This document shows positions 1 through 9,138 of a stretch of 53,785 nt of DNA, piece after piece. The notes beneath the pieces were generated by a model. It saw nothing but the letters and a program-made list of their open reading frames with translations. It searched no databases and was not told where the DNA came from. A program made the translations under genes and the position numbers. The first letter of the stretch is position 1; the number at the start of each line of letters is the position of its first letter. The stretch is from Faecalispora jeddahensis (GTDB lineage Bacteria > Bacillota > Clostridia > Oscillospirales > Acutalibacteraceae), in assembly GCF_000577335.1 (NCBI RefSeq), contig NZ_CBYL010000027.1, forward strand, positions 1 to 53,785, written 5' to 3'.

Positions 1-1
1 T

Positions 2-1408
2 GTAGTCATTCTGGCAGTCGCGTACTATGTGTCGGTTACCATCGAGAACCCCCTCGCCGCTCTGGTATGGTTCTTCGGGGCAGCCGCCATGGTGGTCGTT
101 GCAAGCTACCTTCTGTTTATAGCGGGCTCGGTCGTGCTCTGCAAGATTCTGCAGAAAAACAAAGGCTATTATTATAAGACGCGCCATTTTGTTTCGGTCT
201 CTTCCATGATGTACCGCATGAAGCGCAACGGCGCTGGCCTGGCCTCGATCTGCATCCTGTCTACGATGGTACTTGTCATGATGTCCTCCACCGTCTGCCT
301 GTTCGTCGGAACGGAGGATTCCCTGCACGGGCGCTACCCCAGGGATATTACGATCCAAACCAGCACCCTTGAAGAAGCTCAGACCAATCAGGTGCATCAG
401 GCTGCGGAGGATGTGCTGAAAAAGCACCAGCTGCTGCAGGAAAATTTCCTGCAGTATCGTTACCTCAGCCTGGCGGCGGTTCTTGAGGATAACAGGCTCA
501 ATTTCAACCGCGGCATGCTGGATTCCTCTTCGCTGAAAAACACCGGCCTGATTCGCCAGGTATTTGTCCTTTCCCTGGACGAATACAACCGCCTGACCGG
601 CTCAAACGAGGCTCTGGCCGCGGATGAGGTGCTTCTGTGCAGCACAAAGACCGACTATACCAACGATACCATTGCATTGCAGAAGGAAAGCACCAAAAAA
701 ATCAAGAAAATCGTCCCGAAGTTTTTACAAAACGGGGCTGACGCCGCGCAGATCTACCCGTCCCTGTTCTTGATCGTTCCGGATTTCGAACAGGAACGTC
801 AGGTATTTCGTGAATGGGCCAAAACCTACTCGGAATATGAGATTTCTGCCGAGTCCGATTTTTACGGATTTGATCTTTCCTGCGACGATTCTGAGGAAAT
901 CGCCATTCGGGAAGAAATTTCGCAGAAGATTCAGAAGCTTCAGCAGGAGGACCCGGATTTTGCTTCCGTACATGTCGAAAGCCTCGCGATCAACCGCTCG
1001 GAATTCTATGGCCTGAACGGCGGGCTGCTCTTCCTGGGTATTCTGCTGGGGATCGTCTTCGTGTTTGCCGCTGTACTGATTATGTACTACAAGCAGATTT
1101 CAGAGGGCTATGAGGATCAGAGCCGCTTTGAAATCATGCAGAAGGTCGGCATGACAAAGCGGGAGATCAAAAAGAGCATCAATTCGCAGGTGCTCACCGT
1201 GTTCTTCCTCCCTCTGATTGCGGCAGGCGTACACGTAGCCTTTGCGTTCCCGATCATCTCAAAGCTTCTGCTGCTGTTCGGCCTTTTTAACACGACGCTT
1301 CTCATCGTGGTTTCCATTGTGTGCTACCTGATATTTGCCCTGTTTTACGTACTGGTCTATCTCATTACGTCCCGCGCGTATTACGACATCGTCAGCGGCG
1401 CAAAATAA
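2..1408 (+). CDS. BceB/FtsX-like ABC transporter permease, C-terminal part
   Basis: Integral membrane permease of the FtsX-like (PF02687) superfamily, most like the BceB group that partners a BceA-type ATPase in sensing or detoxifying cell-wall-active peptides. The frame is open to the left edge, so the N-terminus lies outside the window; the GTG at 29 is unlikely to be the true start. Visible segments are a transmembrane stretch at the very start, a second near residues 70-95, a long extracytoplasmic domain of about 220 residues (typical of BceB), and three C-terminal transmembrane helices. The cytoplasmic loop reading FEIMQKVGMTKREIKKSI matches the BceB motif between its last helices. The partner ATPase is presumably further left. 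The substrate cannot be told. Confidence 0.88.
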   Translation, partial: VVILAVAYYVSVTIENPLAALVWFFGAAAMVVVASYLLFIAGSVVLCKILQKNKGYYYKTRHFVSVSSMMYRMKRNGAGLASICILSTMVLVMMSSTVCLFVGTEDSLHGRYPRDITIQTSTLEEAQTNQVHQAAEDVLKKHQLLQENFLQYRYLSLAAVLEDNRLNFNRGMLDSSSLKNTGLIRQVFVLSLDEYNRLTGSNEALAADEVLLCSTKTDYTNDTIALQKESTKKIKKIVPKFLQNGADAAQIYPSLFLIVPDFEQERQVFREWAKTYSEYEISAESDFYGFDLSCDDSEEIAIREEISQKIQKLQQEDPDFASVHVESLAINRSEFYGLNGGLLFLGILLGIVFVFAAVLIMYYKQISEGYEDQSRFEIMQKVGMTKREIKKSINSQVLTVFFLPLIAAGVHVAFAFPIISKLLLLFGLFNTTLLIVVSIVCYLIFALFYVLVYLITSRAYYDIVSGAK

Positions 1409-1488
1409 AACTCTGTTCAGCTCCTGCGTCAAGGTGTCCGCTTAAGTAAGTCAATATCCACCGGCCCGACCAAGGGCAAAGAGGTCAA

Positions 1489-1527
1489 AAGAGCCTGTCT
1501 TTCGCTTAACGCGTCAGACGGGCTCTT
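1489..1527 (+). terminator. Hairpin terminator after the BceB-like gene
   Basis: AAGAGCCTGTCT pairs with AGACGGGCTCTT across a 15-nt loop, with one mismatch, followed by a short T-rich run. It sits about 80 nt after the permease stop codon. Confidence 0.6.
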
Positions 1528-1604
1528 CTTGCACAAAGCCCAACTTAGGCTTTATTGACAAATTATGATAAGTATGATAGCTTGTTTTGAGGGGGTTCAC
1601 GAAA

Positions 1605-2594
1605 ATGGACATGCAGCAATTGACCTATATCTGTACCGTCGCAGAGTATCACAGCATCACAAAGGCCGCAAACGCACTGTATATTTCGCAGCCGGCTCTG
1701 AGCCATTTTATCTCCAAAGCGGAAGACCAGCTCGGTGTAAAGCTGTTTGACCGTTCCACGTCGCCGCTTTCCCTTACGTTTGCAGGCGAGCAATATGTGA
1801 GGCACGCCCGGCAGATCCTGATGATGGCAAACAATATGACCAAGGATTTAAGCGATATTTCTAAAAACAGGAAGGGTCGGATCCGGGTCGGCTTTCCGTT
1901 CGAGCGCTGCACCTATATGCTTCCGCTCATTTTGCCTCACTTTCAGAAAAAGTTCCCCGGAATTCAGGTGCAGGTTTCCACCGGCAAGGGTAATCAGCTC
2001 ATCAGCGATATTTTGAAAGGGCAGCTGGATTTTGCAATCCTCCCGTTTGGAAAGCATGAGAAGATCAATACGGAAAACCAGACCAAACTGACCTCCCAAC
2101 ACATCTACAGGGAGGAATTATTCCTTGTCGCGCCCAGGAATGTTGTGAAGCAGGAGCATTTGATGGAAGACGCTCCCTATGCGGTCAATTTGGATCAAAT
2201 CAAAGACCTTCCGTTTGTCTTTCTCAAGAAAGGGCATGCGCTGCGAACCTTTCTGGATTATCTGTTCGCTTCTTACCGGATCAAGCCCAACCTCTTTATG
2301 GAAATCAACAGCAATGTTTGCGCGTGCCGTCTTGCGGCTTCAGGGGTTGGCGTAACCATTGTGCCCGCTATGACAATCGGTCTGGCCAACTGCGAGGCCG
2401 ATGTGGATATCTATTCTCTTGCCGACCATCCCGTTCAGTGGGACATTTTGGCGCTTTACCGCAAAGACGCTTATTTAAGCGAGGTGGAAAAAGCATTCTT
2501 CGAAATCGCAGGTGAGGTTTTTTCAAAACCGCCCTATACCATAAAAGCCAGCGGAAACCATCAGGCCGATCCGCAAGGCAGCTCAACACACTGA
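1605..2594 (+). CDS. LysR-family transcriptional regulator
   Basis: DNA-binding regulator of the LysR family. The first 60 residues form the winged helix-turn-helix (MQQLTYICTVAEYHSITKAA, then ALYISQPALSHFISKAEDQL); the remainder is the two-lobed effector-binding domain typical of LysR proteins. At 329 residues it is slightly long, with an extra polar C-terminal tail. An in-frame TTG exists at 1587, but ATG 1605 is preferred because the GAGGGGG sequence at 1589-1595 lies at a proper distance from it. It stands before a carboxylate carrier, lactonase, aconitase-like enzyme and RraA-like protein on the same strand, so it probably controls that pathway in response to a substrate or intermediate (inference). 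Confidence 0.93.
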   Translation: MDMQQLTYICTVAEYHSITKAANALYISQPALSHFISKAEDQLGVKLFDRSTSPLSLTFAGEQYVRHARQILMMANNMTKDLSDISKNRKGRIRVGFPFERCTYMLPLILPHFQKKFPGIQVQVSTGKGNQLISDILKGQLDFAILPFGKHEKINTENQTKLTSQHIYREELFLVAPRNVVKQEHLMEDAPYAVNLDQIKDLPFVFLKKGHALRTFLDYLFASYRIKPNLFMEINSNVCACRLAASGVGVTIVPAMTIGLANCEADVDIYSLADHPVQWDILALYRKDAYLSEVEKAFFEIAGEVFSKPPYTIKASGNHQADPQGSSTH

Positions 2595-2615
2595 TCTTTT
2601 TTCACGCGTACCGGT

Positions 2616-2652
2616 GCAGCCGTTCTTCGTTTTGAAGAGCGGCTGCTTTTTT
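2616..2652 (+). terminator. Terminator after the LysR gene
   Basis: GCAGCCGTTCTTC pairs with GAAGAGCGGCTGC (one G-U pair) over a five-base loop, followed by six T. It lies 21 nt after the LysR stop, so the regulator and the carrier gene are likely separate transcripts. Confidence 0.85.
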
Positions 2653-3084
2653 ATGTTCCACAGCAATGCGCGGAACTGAGACGGTATTTTACATCCGCCA
2701 TATGTTTATTTCGATATAACAGCTATAAAAATTTTGCATGCCCGGCGTTCCAGGGCTTTCTTGTTGCGATTGAATATTTTTTGACACGTATGTTTATCTA
2801 CTTTTCCTATTTTTCTTATACAAAATAATCTCTTCGGCAGCGTTATGCCATTTCGCGCATGTTTTGCATATACATATTGGCATTTCACAAAAATCGTAAC
2901 CATGATATGATCAATTTAAGACTTAATAAGTCGCACAATATTAGCTATTTCCACCAATCCCCACTAAAATCCGCAACATACAGAAAGCCGGCAATCTGTG
3001 TGCAATTCAGCAAAGGAGGAGCGAAAAAAGCGTTCAATCTGCGAATTCCAGGAAAAATATAACGATTGTGAAGGAGTCATTGGA
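2653..3084 (+). promoter_or_regulatory. AT-rich gap upstream of the carboxylate carrier
   Basis: No credible gene. The stretch is clearly more AT-rich than its neighbours, as expected for a promoter and operator region. A TTGACA occurs at 2781-2786 but without a good -10 at 17 bases; TATGAT near 2915 is another possible -10 with a weak -35. The site bound by the LysR protein would be expected here, but I cannot point to a specific T-N11-A box with confidence. Confidence 0.4.
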
Positions 3085-4374
3085 ATGTCAGCAAGCTTAG
3101 GCATTGTATCCTTAATTGCTCTGATCGCGGCGATCGCCGTCGGCTGTATTTGGAAAAGCAACGTAGGTATCGCATCCATCGGATTGGCAGTCATTATTAG
3201 CCTGATGTACGGGATCAAGGAGAAAACGATCATCGAGGGCTTCAGCGGTTCTCTTTTTGTCACAATGGCAGGCGTTACCTATTTGTTCGGCATACTGACC
3301 CAAAATGGCACATTAGACAAAATTGCTAAAATATTTGTTTCGTTATCCCTCAAACGCTCGATCTGGTTTATTCCCGTTGTCATCTACTGTCTTGGTTTTA
3401 TTCTGTCCGCAATCGGCCCGGGTTCTATTCCGATTCTGGCAATCATCCCCGTTCTTGCCGTACCGATCGCTCTCTCGGCAGGCTACAGCCCCATCATGCT
3501 GACAGTAATCGGCATGTCCGGTTGTTTCGGCGGCAGAATGGCGCCCATCACTCCGGAGGGGCTCCTTGTGGCTAATCTGTTGACCAAACAGGGCCTTGAC
3601 GGCAACATACTCCCCATATGGGCCTGCATATTTGTATCCTCTCTGGTGATGACCGTTCTCGCTTATGTCTATTACAAGGGCTGGAAGGTAGAAAAGCTTC
3701 AGGCAGAGGCGGGAGCAGTGCTGAATCAGGAAATCCTGCGTTTTAACAGGAACCAGATCATTTCCCTCGTCGGACTGATCCTTATGATCGTTTGCAGCCT
3801 TGTTCTGAAACGAAATGTGGGACTGATCTCGTTTCTGGTCGGCACGATCATCCTGCTGTTCGGCGTCGCAGACGAAAGCGTATGCATCAGAAAAATCCCG
3901 TGGAGTGTTCTGATGGATGTGCTTGGAGTTGGGATGCTGATGAATATCATTGTAGAATCGGGCGGAATCGACACCCTTACCGCCGCGCTGAGCTCCGTGA
4001 TGAATGTACATACCGCCAGCGCGATTATGGGCCTTACAGGAGGGATCATGTCGTTTTTCAGTTCGGGTCTGGGCGTAGTGTTCCCAACACTGGTTCCAAC
4101 CGTCAGCGGCATTGCTGCAAACTTTAACGGCGTCGTCTCGCCGATCGAGCTGGCCGCGGCGGCAGTCATCGGCGGTACAATGACCGGCATATGCCCTATT
4201 TCCACCGCAGGCGCGCTGTCTTTGGGCGCACTTTCCTCCTCCCAGGCGAACGAAGAGAAGAAATACGATATCAATAAGGTATTTGTCGCATATTGGATCT
4301 GGGCTTTCGTGGCCCTCGGCATTATCTTTATTCTTGGCGTTTCCGGCGTATTTCGCCTGATCTGCAGCATTTGA
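3085..4374 (+). CDS. MatC-like dicarboxylate carrier
   Basis: Multi-spanning membrane transporter, about eleven to twelve hydrophobic helices over 429 residues. The N-terminal part (SLGIVSLIALIAAIAVGCIW, then KSNVGIASIGLAVIIS) resembles the MatC_N dicarboxylate carrier family (PF07158), and the later GVVFPTLVP and AAAVIGGTMTGICPIST stretches fit the wider ion-transporter superfamily of dicarboxylate carriers. An open frame extends up to 2998, but ATG 3085 is chosen because AAGGAG at 3071-3076 precedes it and the upstream residues are charged and unlike the family. Likely role: uptake of a malonate-, malate- or tricarboxylate-like substrate used by the enzymes encoded downstream. Substrate specificity is inferred from context only. 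Confidence 0.8.
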   Translation: MSASLGIVSLIALIAAIAVGCIWKSNVGIASIGLAVIISLMYGIKEKTIIEGFSGSLFVTMAGVTYLFGILTQNGTLDKIAKIFVSLSLKRSIWFIPVVIYCLGFILSAIGPGSIPILAIIPVLAVPIALSAGYSPIMLTVIGMSGCFGGRMAPITPEGLLVANLLTKQGLDGNILPIWACIFVSSLVMTVLAYVYYKGWKVEKLQAEAGAVLNQEILRFNRNQIISLVGLILMIVCSLVLKRNVGLISFLVGTIILLFGVADESVCIRKIPWSVLMDVLGVGMLMNIIVESGGIDTLTAALSSVMNVHTASAIMGLTGGIMSFFSSGLGVVFPTLVPTVSGIAANFNGVVSPIELAAAAVIGGTMTGICPISTAGALSLGALSSSQANEEKKYDINKVFVAYWIWAFVALGIIFILGVSGVFRLICSI

Positions 4375-4483
4375 CCGAAGATTCGCGGGATCACGCGAAA
4401 GACTGCTTCAAAAAACCAATCTGCGGAGAGCCAACGCAATTTTCTATGCTCTTCGCAAATAATTTATCATAAGGATGGTTACT

Positions 4484-5533
4484 ATGAGTTTTGCATATGT
4501 CGGCTGCCGAACGACCAGAGAGAGAAACGCGCGCGGCAAGGGGCTGAAGGTATACCGGGTGAATCACAAAACACTGGAATGGCAGGAAATTCAGCTGATT
4601 GAAAATATTGAAAATCCGTCTTACCAGTGCTTTGACCGGAGCGGAAGCTTTCTATATACGGTACACGGGGATCAGAACCTGGTCAGCGCCTATCGGGTCG
4701 ACAAGGAAACCGGACGGCTGGAATTTTTGAACTCCGTGAGCGCGGGAGGAAAGAATCCCGTTTTTATCACGGTGGATCAGACGAACCGGTACTGCTTTGT
4801 TGCCACCCTGCAGGGGGGTAAGGTTGCTACCCTGCAAAGGAACAGCGACGGCAGCCTTTCCGGGCCAATCCATGAAGCCGCCGTTCCGGGGAACAGCGAA
4901 ACTGAGCTTTCTCTCCCGCATCAGTGCATTCTGGACCAAAGCGGATCGTTCCTTTTCGCGCCCGCGCAGGGCCGCACCACCGGCTTTGGACAAACCGACG
5001 TTTTTCGGGTCGGGGAGGACGGCTCTCTTTCCCTGACCTGCCAGCTCGCTTCCCGCACGCTGGATGAACCGCGCCATGTTGCGGTTCACCCGAATAACCG
5101 TTATGTGTATCAGGTAAACGAAAAGGGAAATAATGTCACCTTCAGCTATTTTGATGAGCAGACGGGAACCCTTGAGCCAAAACAGTCTCTTTCCTCTCTG
5201 CCTGACACCTACACAGGAGAGGGGCAGGCCAGCGAAATCATCATTCATCCGAATCAACGCTTTCTGTATTGCTCTAACCGAATCCACGACAGCATTGCGG
5301 TCTACTCGATCGATCCGTTCACAGGGTACCTGCGCGGTGTAGGATTTACGGAAACACTGGGGCAAACGCCGCGTTTTATTACGATGGACCCTTCCGGTGA
5401 GCTTCTGTATGTGGCAAACGAAGACAGCGACACCATCGTTGCCTTCCGGATCGACCCGCAAACAGGGATTCCGCGCTACGCCGGAAAAACCATTCCAACC
5501 GAAAGTCCGGTTTGCATTCTTTTTTCGGAATAG
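4484..5533 (+). CDS. Seven-bladed beta-propeller lactonase
   Basis: Cytosolic protein of the lactonase/6-phosphogluconolactonase family (PF10282, COG2706; the COG also contains carboxymuconate cyclases). It shows repeated blade motifs of the type VSAYRVDKETGRLEFLNSV, VFRVGEDGSLSLT, AVYSIDPFTGYLRGVGF and VAFRIDPQTGIPRY, and the conserved PRHVAVHPNNRYVYQVNE segment. The 349-residue length is normal for the family. ATG 4484 is preferred over ATG 4475 because AAGGATGG at 4471-4478 serves as its ribosome site. It lies between a carboxylate carrier and an aconitase-like enzyme rather than in a pentose-phosphate context, so hydrolysis of a carboxylate lactone is more likely than 6-phosphogluconolactone (inference). 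Confidence 0.87.
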   Translation: MSFAYVGCRTTRERNARGKGLKVYRVNHKTLEWQEIQLIENIENPSYQCFDRSGSFLYTVHGDQNLVSAYRVDKETGRLEFLNSVSAGGKNPVFITVDQTNRYCFVATLQGGKVATLQRNSDGSLSGPIHEAAVPGNSETELSLPHQCILDQSGSFLFAPAQGRTTGFGQTDVFRVGEDGSLSLTCQLASRTLDEPRHVAVHPNNRYVYQVNEKGNNVTFSYFDEQTGTLEPKQSLSSLPDTYTGEGQASEIIIHPNQRFLYCSNRIHDSIAVYSIDPFTGYLRGVGFTETLGQTPRFITMDPSGELLYVANEDSDTIVAFRIDPQTGIPRYAGKTIPTESPVCILFSE

Positions 5534-5538
5534 CTCTT

Positions 5539-5570
5539 CTGAACTTACCGCAGTACTGCGGTAAGTTCAG
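5539..5570. repeat. Perfect 32-bp palindrome between lactonase and aconitase genes
   Basis: CTGAACTTACCGCAGT is followed immediately by its exact reverse complement. It lies 5 nt after the lactonase stop and 57 nt before the aconitase start, with only an AATTTTAT stretch after it. It may act as a terminator or attenuator, or as an operator for a dimeric regulator. Confidence 0.8.
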
Positions 5571-5627
5571 AATTTTATAGAAAGATATGATAAGCAAAGC
5601 AGTCTAAATTTTAATGGAGGTCTTACC

Positions 5628-7562
5628 GTGGGACTCACAATCACCGAAAAGCTTATTTCAAATTCTTTAGTGGAAGGAGAAATGACCAGAGGAAGCAGAA
5701 TCGGAATTCGGGCACACCAGACTCTGGGGCATGACTTAAACGCGGTCATGTCTTATCTGGCGCTCCAGTCTATGGGCGTGAAAAAGGTCAATACCGAAGT
5801 CTCCGTGCAGTATATCGATCATAACATGATCCAGGCCGACTATAAAAATGCAGACGACCACCGTTTTTTAAAGGACATCACCTCCAAGCTTGGGGTCATC
5901 TGTGCGCGGCCGGGCAGCGGAATCTGTCATCATATGCATTTGGAGTACTGGGCCAGACCGGGCAAAACACTGGTTGGGGGCGATTCCCACACCGTCGCCG
6001 CCGGGGGAATCGGGATGTTCGCCGTCGGCGTCGGCGGGTTTGACGGCGCCCTGACAATGGCCGGGGAGCCCTTATACATTACCATGCCCCGCATAATAAA
6101 CATCCGCCTTACGGGAGAATTGCCGCCGTTTGTTTCTGCCAAGAATGTGATTCTTGAGGTACTGCGCAGGATTTCAATTAAGGGCGGAGTCGGGAAGGTA
6201 CTGGAATACACCGGCCCGGGGGTCAAAGCACTGAATGTCGCCGAGCGCTCAACGATCACCAACATGGGTGCGGAAACCGGCGCCACCACCTCCGTTTTCC
6301 CCAGCGATGAGAACACCCGCGAATGGCTGAGGGCCTTTGGCAGGGAGGAGCAGTGGGTTCCGCTGCAGACCGACAAGGACGCAGAGTACGATGAAGTGAT
6401 CGAGATCGACCTCTCTCAGCTCGAGCCGCTGATCGCCCTGCCTTCTCAGCCGGACAACGTCGTACCGGTAAGGGAGGTCGCCGGTTTAAAGGTTGATCAG
6501 GTCATGCTGGGAAGCTGTACCAATACGGCTCTGAACGATGTTCTTTCCATCGCGCATATGTTAAAGGGAAAAAGGATCCACCCGGATGTAAGCGCTGGGC
6601 TGTACCCGTCCACTCAAACCGTCGTGCGCGAAAGCATTGCAAGGGGCGCGTACGACACCATTGCGGATGCCGGTGTGCGCATCTTTGAGCCGATCTGCGG
6701 CGGCTGCAACGGCTGCGGCTTTGCCCCCGCCACCGGTAGCGTATCGCTGAGAACCACACCCCGGAACTTTGAAGGGCGCAGCGGAACAAAAAACGATCAG
6801 GTCTATCTGACCTCTCCCGAAACAGCGGCAGCCTCGGCTGTGACCGGCGTGATCACCGACCCGAGGGATTTGAAGCTCCCGGCATTTCACTACGAAATGC
6901 CCAAGCGGATGATTCACCCCTCCAACCTCTTTCTCATGCCCTCCGAGCATCCGGAGGAAATCGAGGTGCGGTACGGGCCGAACCTGCGGCCAATTCCGGA
7001 AATGCCCGCTCTGGAGGACCGCATCGAAAAAACAGTACAGTTAAAGCTGGGCGACCACATCACCACAGACCATATCTGCCCTGCGGGCGCTTTGTATCTG
7101 CCGATCCGCTCCAATATTCCGGAGATCTCCAAATATGCTTTTCTCGTCATCGACGAAACCTTTTCGAAACGCGCCAAGGCGGCCGGCGGCGGGATTCTGG
7201 TGGCCGGGCTGAATTACGGACAGGGCTCGAGCCGCGAGCAGGCCGCCATTGTTCCCAGATACCTCGGTATCCGGTCGGTGATCGCCAAAGGCTTTGCCAG
7301 ACTCCATATGGCAAATATGGTCAACTGGGGGCTGCTGCCGCTCACCTTCATAAACCCGGAGGACTATGACGCCATCCGCCAGGGCGACACCCTGACGATC
7401 GACACGTCGGAACTAATCGAGGGGAAGAAATACCTCGTAAAGAATGAAACCTCTCAGACCGAGTTTTTCGTCACCTCTCCCCTCTGCCAGGCCGATCTGG
7501 ATTCGGTCAAGGCCGGGGGCACCATCAATGTGGTCAAAAACAAACGAAGAAAGTCATTGTAA
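5628..7562 (+). CDS. Aconitase-family hydro-lyase (single chain, Aquifex-type length)
   Basis: Iron-sulfur hydro-lyase of the aconitase superfamily, 644 residues, with the catalytic domains and swivel domain on one chain as in the short bacterial aconitase group rather than the roughly 900-residue AcnA. Visible signatures are GGDSHT (about 117-122), LGSCTN with cluster ligand Cys297, the second cluster motif with Cys357 and Cys360, RNFEGRSG (379-386), and the swivel-domain GQGSSRE (531-537). The start is GTG 5628 with GGAGG upstream. An oddity is that the usual CGPCIG is CGGCNGCG, adding a third cysteine (Cys363). The neighbours (lactonase, RraA-like protein, carboxylate carrier) suggest a dedicated catabolic hydratase, possibly for a substrate other than citrate/isocitrate. 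Family is certain; substrate is unknown. Confidence 0.92.
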   Translation: MGLTITEKLISNSLVEGEMTRGSRIGIRAHQTLGHDLNAVMSYLALQSMGVKKVNTEVSVQYIDHNMIQADYKNADDHRFLKDITSKLGVICARPGSGICHHMHLEYWARPGKTLVGGDSHTVAAGGIGMFAVGVGGFDGALTMAGEPLYITMPRIINIRLTGELPPFVSAKNVILEVLRRISIKGGVGKVLEYTGPGVKALNVAERSTITNMGAETGATTSVFPSDENTREWLRAFGREEQWVPLQTDKDAEYDEVIEIDLSQLEPLIALPSQPDNVVPVREVAGLKVDQVMLGSCTNTALNDVLSIAHMLKGKRIHPDVSAGLYPSTQTVVRESIARGAYDTIADAGVRIFEPICGGCNGCGFAPATGSVSLRTTPRNFEGRSGTKNDQVYLTSPETAAASAVTGVITDPRDLKLPAFHYEMPKRMIHPSNLFLMPSEHPEEIEVRYGPNLRPIPEMPALEDRIEKTVQLKLGDHITTDHICPAGALYLPIRSNIPEISKYAFLVIDETFSKRAKAAGGGILVAGLNYGQGSSREQAAIVPRYLGIRSVIAKGFARLHMANMVNWGLLPLTFINPEDYDAIRQGDTLTIDTSELIEGKKYLVKNETSQTEFFVTSPLCQADLDSVKAGGTINVVKNKRRKSL

Positions 7563-7591
7563 TCACGGATTCTTATCAGGGAGGGATCATT

Positions 7592-8233
7592 TTGGATTTC
7601 GAACATACTATCCAGGCACTAACACAGCAGGCCAAGGAGGCAATCCGGCAAAGTCGGGAGCTTTCGGCATTGGCCGCGCTGAGCACGACAGAAATTTCCG
7701 ACGCCATGCAGGGCGAAAATGGGATGGACTCTTCCATCCGGCCGATCGACCCGGCTTCCCGGTTGATTGGCCCTGCCGTCACGATTCAGCTTCCTGCCGG
7801 TGACAGCTTGCTGACGGGGGAAGCGGTCGGGCAGGCAAAACCCGGAGATATTCTGGTGATCAACACCGGCGGCTCCGAAAGCTCGGCTGTCTGGGGCGAT
7901 GTAAAAACCATCCGCGCAATCAAGCAGGGGATCGGCGGGCTCGTGACAGACGGTGCCATTCGGGATATTACCTCGATCAGAGCCTTGGGATTCCCTGTTT
8001 TCTCGAAGCATGTGATTCCAAAGGCCAGTAAGCATCAGGGCGGCGGAGAGGTCAATGTACCGATCCTCTGCGCAGGCGTGACGGTCTGCCCGGGAGATAT
8101 TGTGTTTGGGGACGAAAACGGAGTGGTTGTCATCCCGGCGCAGAAGCTTTCTGAAGTCATTCAGAAAGCAAATGAGAAAAAAGCGCAGGATGGAGCAAAA
8201 ATAAAGCGCATTTTGGCCGGCTCCGATCAATAA
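7592..8233 (+). CDS. RraA-like aldolase/decarboxylase
   Basis: Member of the RraA/HMG-CHA aldolase family (PF03737), which includes 4-hydroxy-4-methyl-2-oxoglutarate and 4-carboxy-4-hydroxy-2-oxoadipate aldolases and oxaloacetate decarboxylases. The family pattern is present: ISDAMQG near residue 36, KPGDILVINTGG, VTDGAIRD containing the Arg-Asp pair used for substrate and metal binding, and CPGDIVFGDENGVVVIP. It starts with TTG at 7592 behind GGGAGGGA. It follows the aconitase-like gene by 29 nt, so they are very likely co-transcribed. Inferred role: cleaving a hydroxy-oxo-carboxylate made upstream to pyruvate plus a second oxoacid. RNase E inhibition (the original RraA role) is unlikely here. 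Confidence 0.85.
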   Translation: MDFEHTIQALTQQAKEAIRQSRELSALAALSTTEISDAMQGENGMDSSIRPIDPASRLIGPAVTIQLPAGDSLLTGEAVGQAKPGDILVINTGGSESSAVWGDVKTIRAIKQGIGGLVTDGAIRDITSIRALGFPVFSKHVIPKASKHQGGGEVNVPILCAGVTVCPGDIVFGDENGVVVIPAQKLSEVIQKANEKKAQDGAKIKRILAGSDQ

Positions 8234-8282
8234 AACAGGTCAACACAGTCCATTCATCTATAAAACAAACTCTTAGGTCATA

Positions 8283-8311
8283 AAAAAGACACCCTTGCGG
8301 GTGTCTTTTTT
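8283..8311. terminator. Bidirectional terminator between RraA-like gene and uppP
   Basis: AAAAAGACACCC and GGGTGTCTTTTT form a perfect 12-bp stem around TTGC. The T-run on both strands serves the two convergent genes. Confidence 0.92.
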
Positions 8312-8319
8312 ATCTCCGG

Positions 8320-9138
8320 CTAAAACACAAAGGTCAGAATCACAAGGATGCCGAGAACGATTCTGTACCAGCCGAACACCTTAAAGTCGTGCCGCTTGAT
8401 ATAGACCGTTAAAAACCGGATCGCAAGCAGCGATACGAGAAAAGCCACCAGCGTACCCACCAGCAAAACCGCCATTTCCAGGCTGGTGGCGGGCAGGCCG
8501 TACTTTACCATTTTCAGCAGGCTCGCACCGAACATCACCGGGATCGCCAGATAAAACGTGAACTCTGTGGCCGCGACTCTGGACGTGCCAAGCAGCATCG
8601 CGCCGATGATCGTTGCTCCCGAACGGGAGGTGCCGGGGATCAGCGCAAGAACCTGAAACAGCCCGATCAAAAGCGCTGTTTTGTAGTTCATCTGGCTGAC
8701 ATCGCGTATTTTGGCAGAGGAATCCCTGTGGCGGTTCTCAATGACAATAAACAGAATACCGTACAGCACCAGCGTGAAGGATACGGTCTGGTAGTTATAA
8801 AACAAAGCGTTGATTGGGTCGTCGAACAACAGCCCGATGACTGCGGCCGGGATACACGCAGCAATTATTTTCATCCATAAGGAAATCGTATCGCTCTCAA
8901 TATGCAATCTTCCTTCGTTCGAAAACGGCCACAGCTTTTTCCAGTAAAACACGATGACGGCCAAAATCGCCCCCAGCTGAATGACCACAAAAAAGAGCTC
9001 CTTGAATTCTGCCGATGCGTTCAGCTTTAAAAACTGATCCACCAGAATCAAATGGCCCGTACTGCTGATCGGCAGCCACTCGGTGATTCCTTCTACAATG
9101 CCTAAAAAAACTGCTTTTAAAATTTCTACTACATTCAT
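8320..9138 (-). CDS. uppP: Undecaprenyl-diphosphatase
   Basis: Membrane pyrophosphatase of the UppP/BacA family that recycles the C55 lipid carrier for peptidoglycan synthesis and gives basal bacitracin tolerance. Both family signatures are clear: the glutamate-rich GIVEGITEWLPISSTGHLIL near residues 14-33 and PGTSRSGATIIGAMLLG near 160-180. About eight hydrophobic helices in 272 residues is the usual size. The gene is monocistronic by position: a terminator follows it, and 108 nt separate its start from kdpE. The start at 9138 has a GAGGT unusually close to the ATG. Confidence 0.96.
   Translation of the reverse strand: MNVVEILKAVFLGIVEGITEWLPISSTGHLILVDQFLKLNASAEFKELFFVVIQLGAILAVIVFYWKKLWPFSNEGRLHIESDTISLWMKIIAACIPAAVIGLLFDDPINALFYNYQTVSFTLVLYGILFIVIENRHRDSSAKIRDVSQMNYKTALLIGLFQVLALIPGTSRSGATIIGAMLLGTSRVAATEFTFYLAIPVMFGASLLKMVKYGLPATSLEMAVLLVGTLVAFLVSLLAIRFLTVYIKRHDFKVFGWYRIVLGILVILTFVF

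Noticed and set aside
1555-1583. Sigma-A promoter for the LysR gene (TTGACA with TAGCTT at 17 bases)
   Set aside because: The -10 is poor, and the implied start of transcription would fall on the ribosome binding site.
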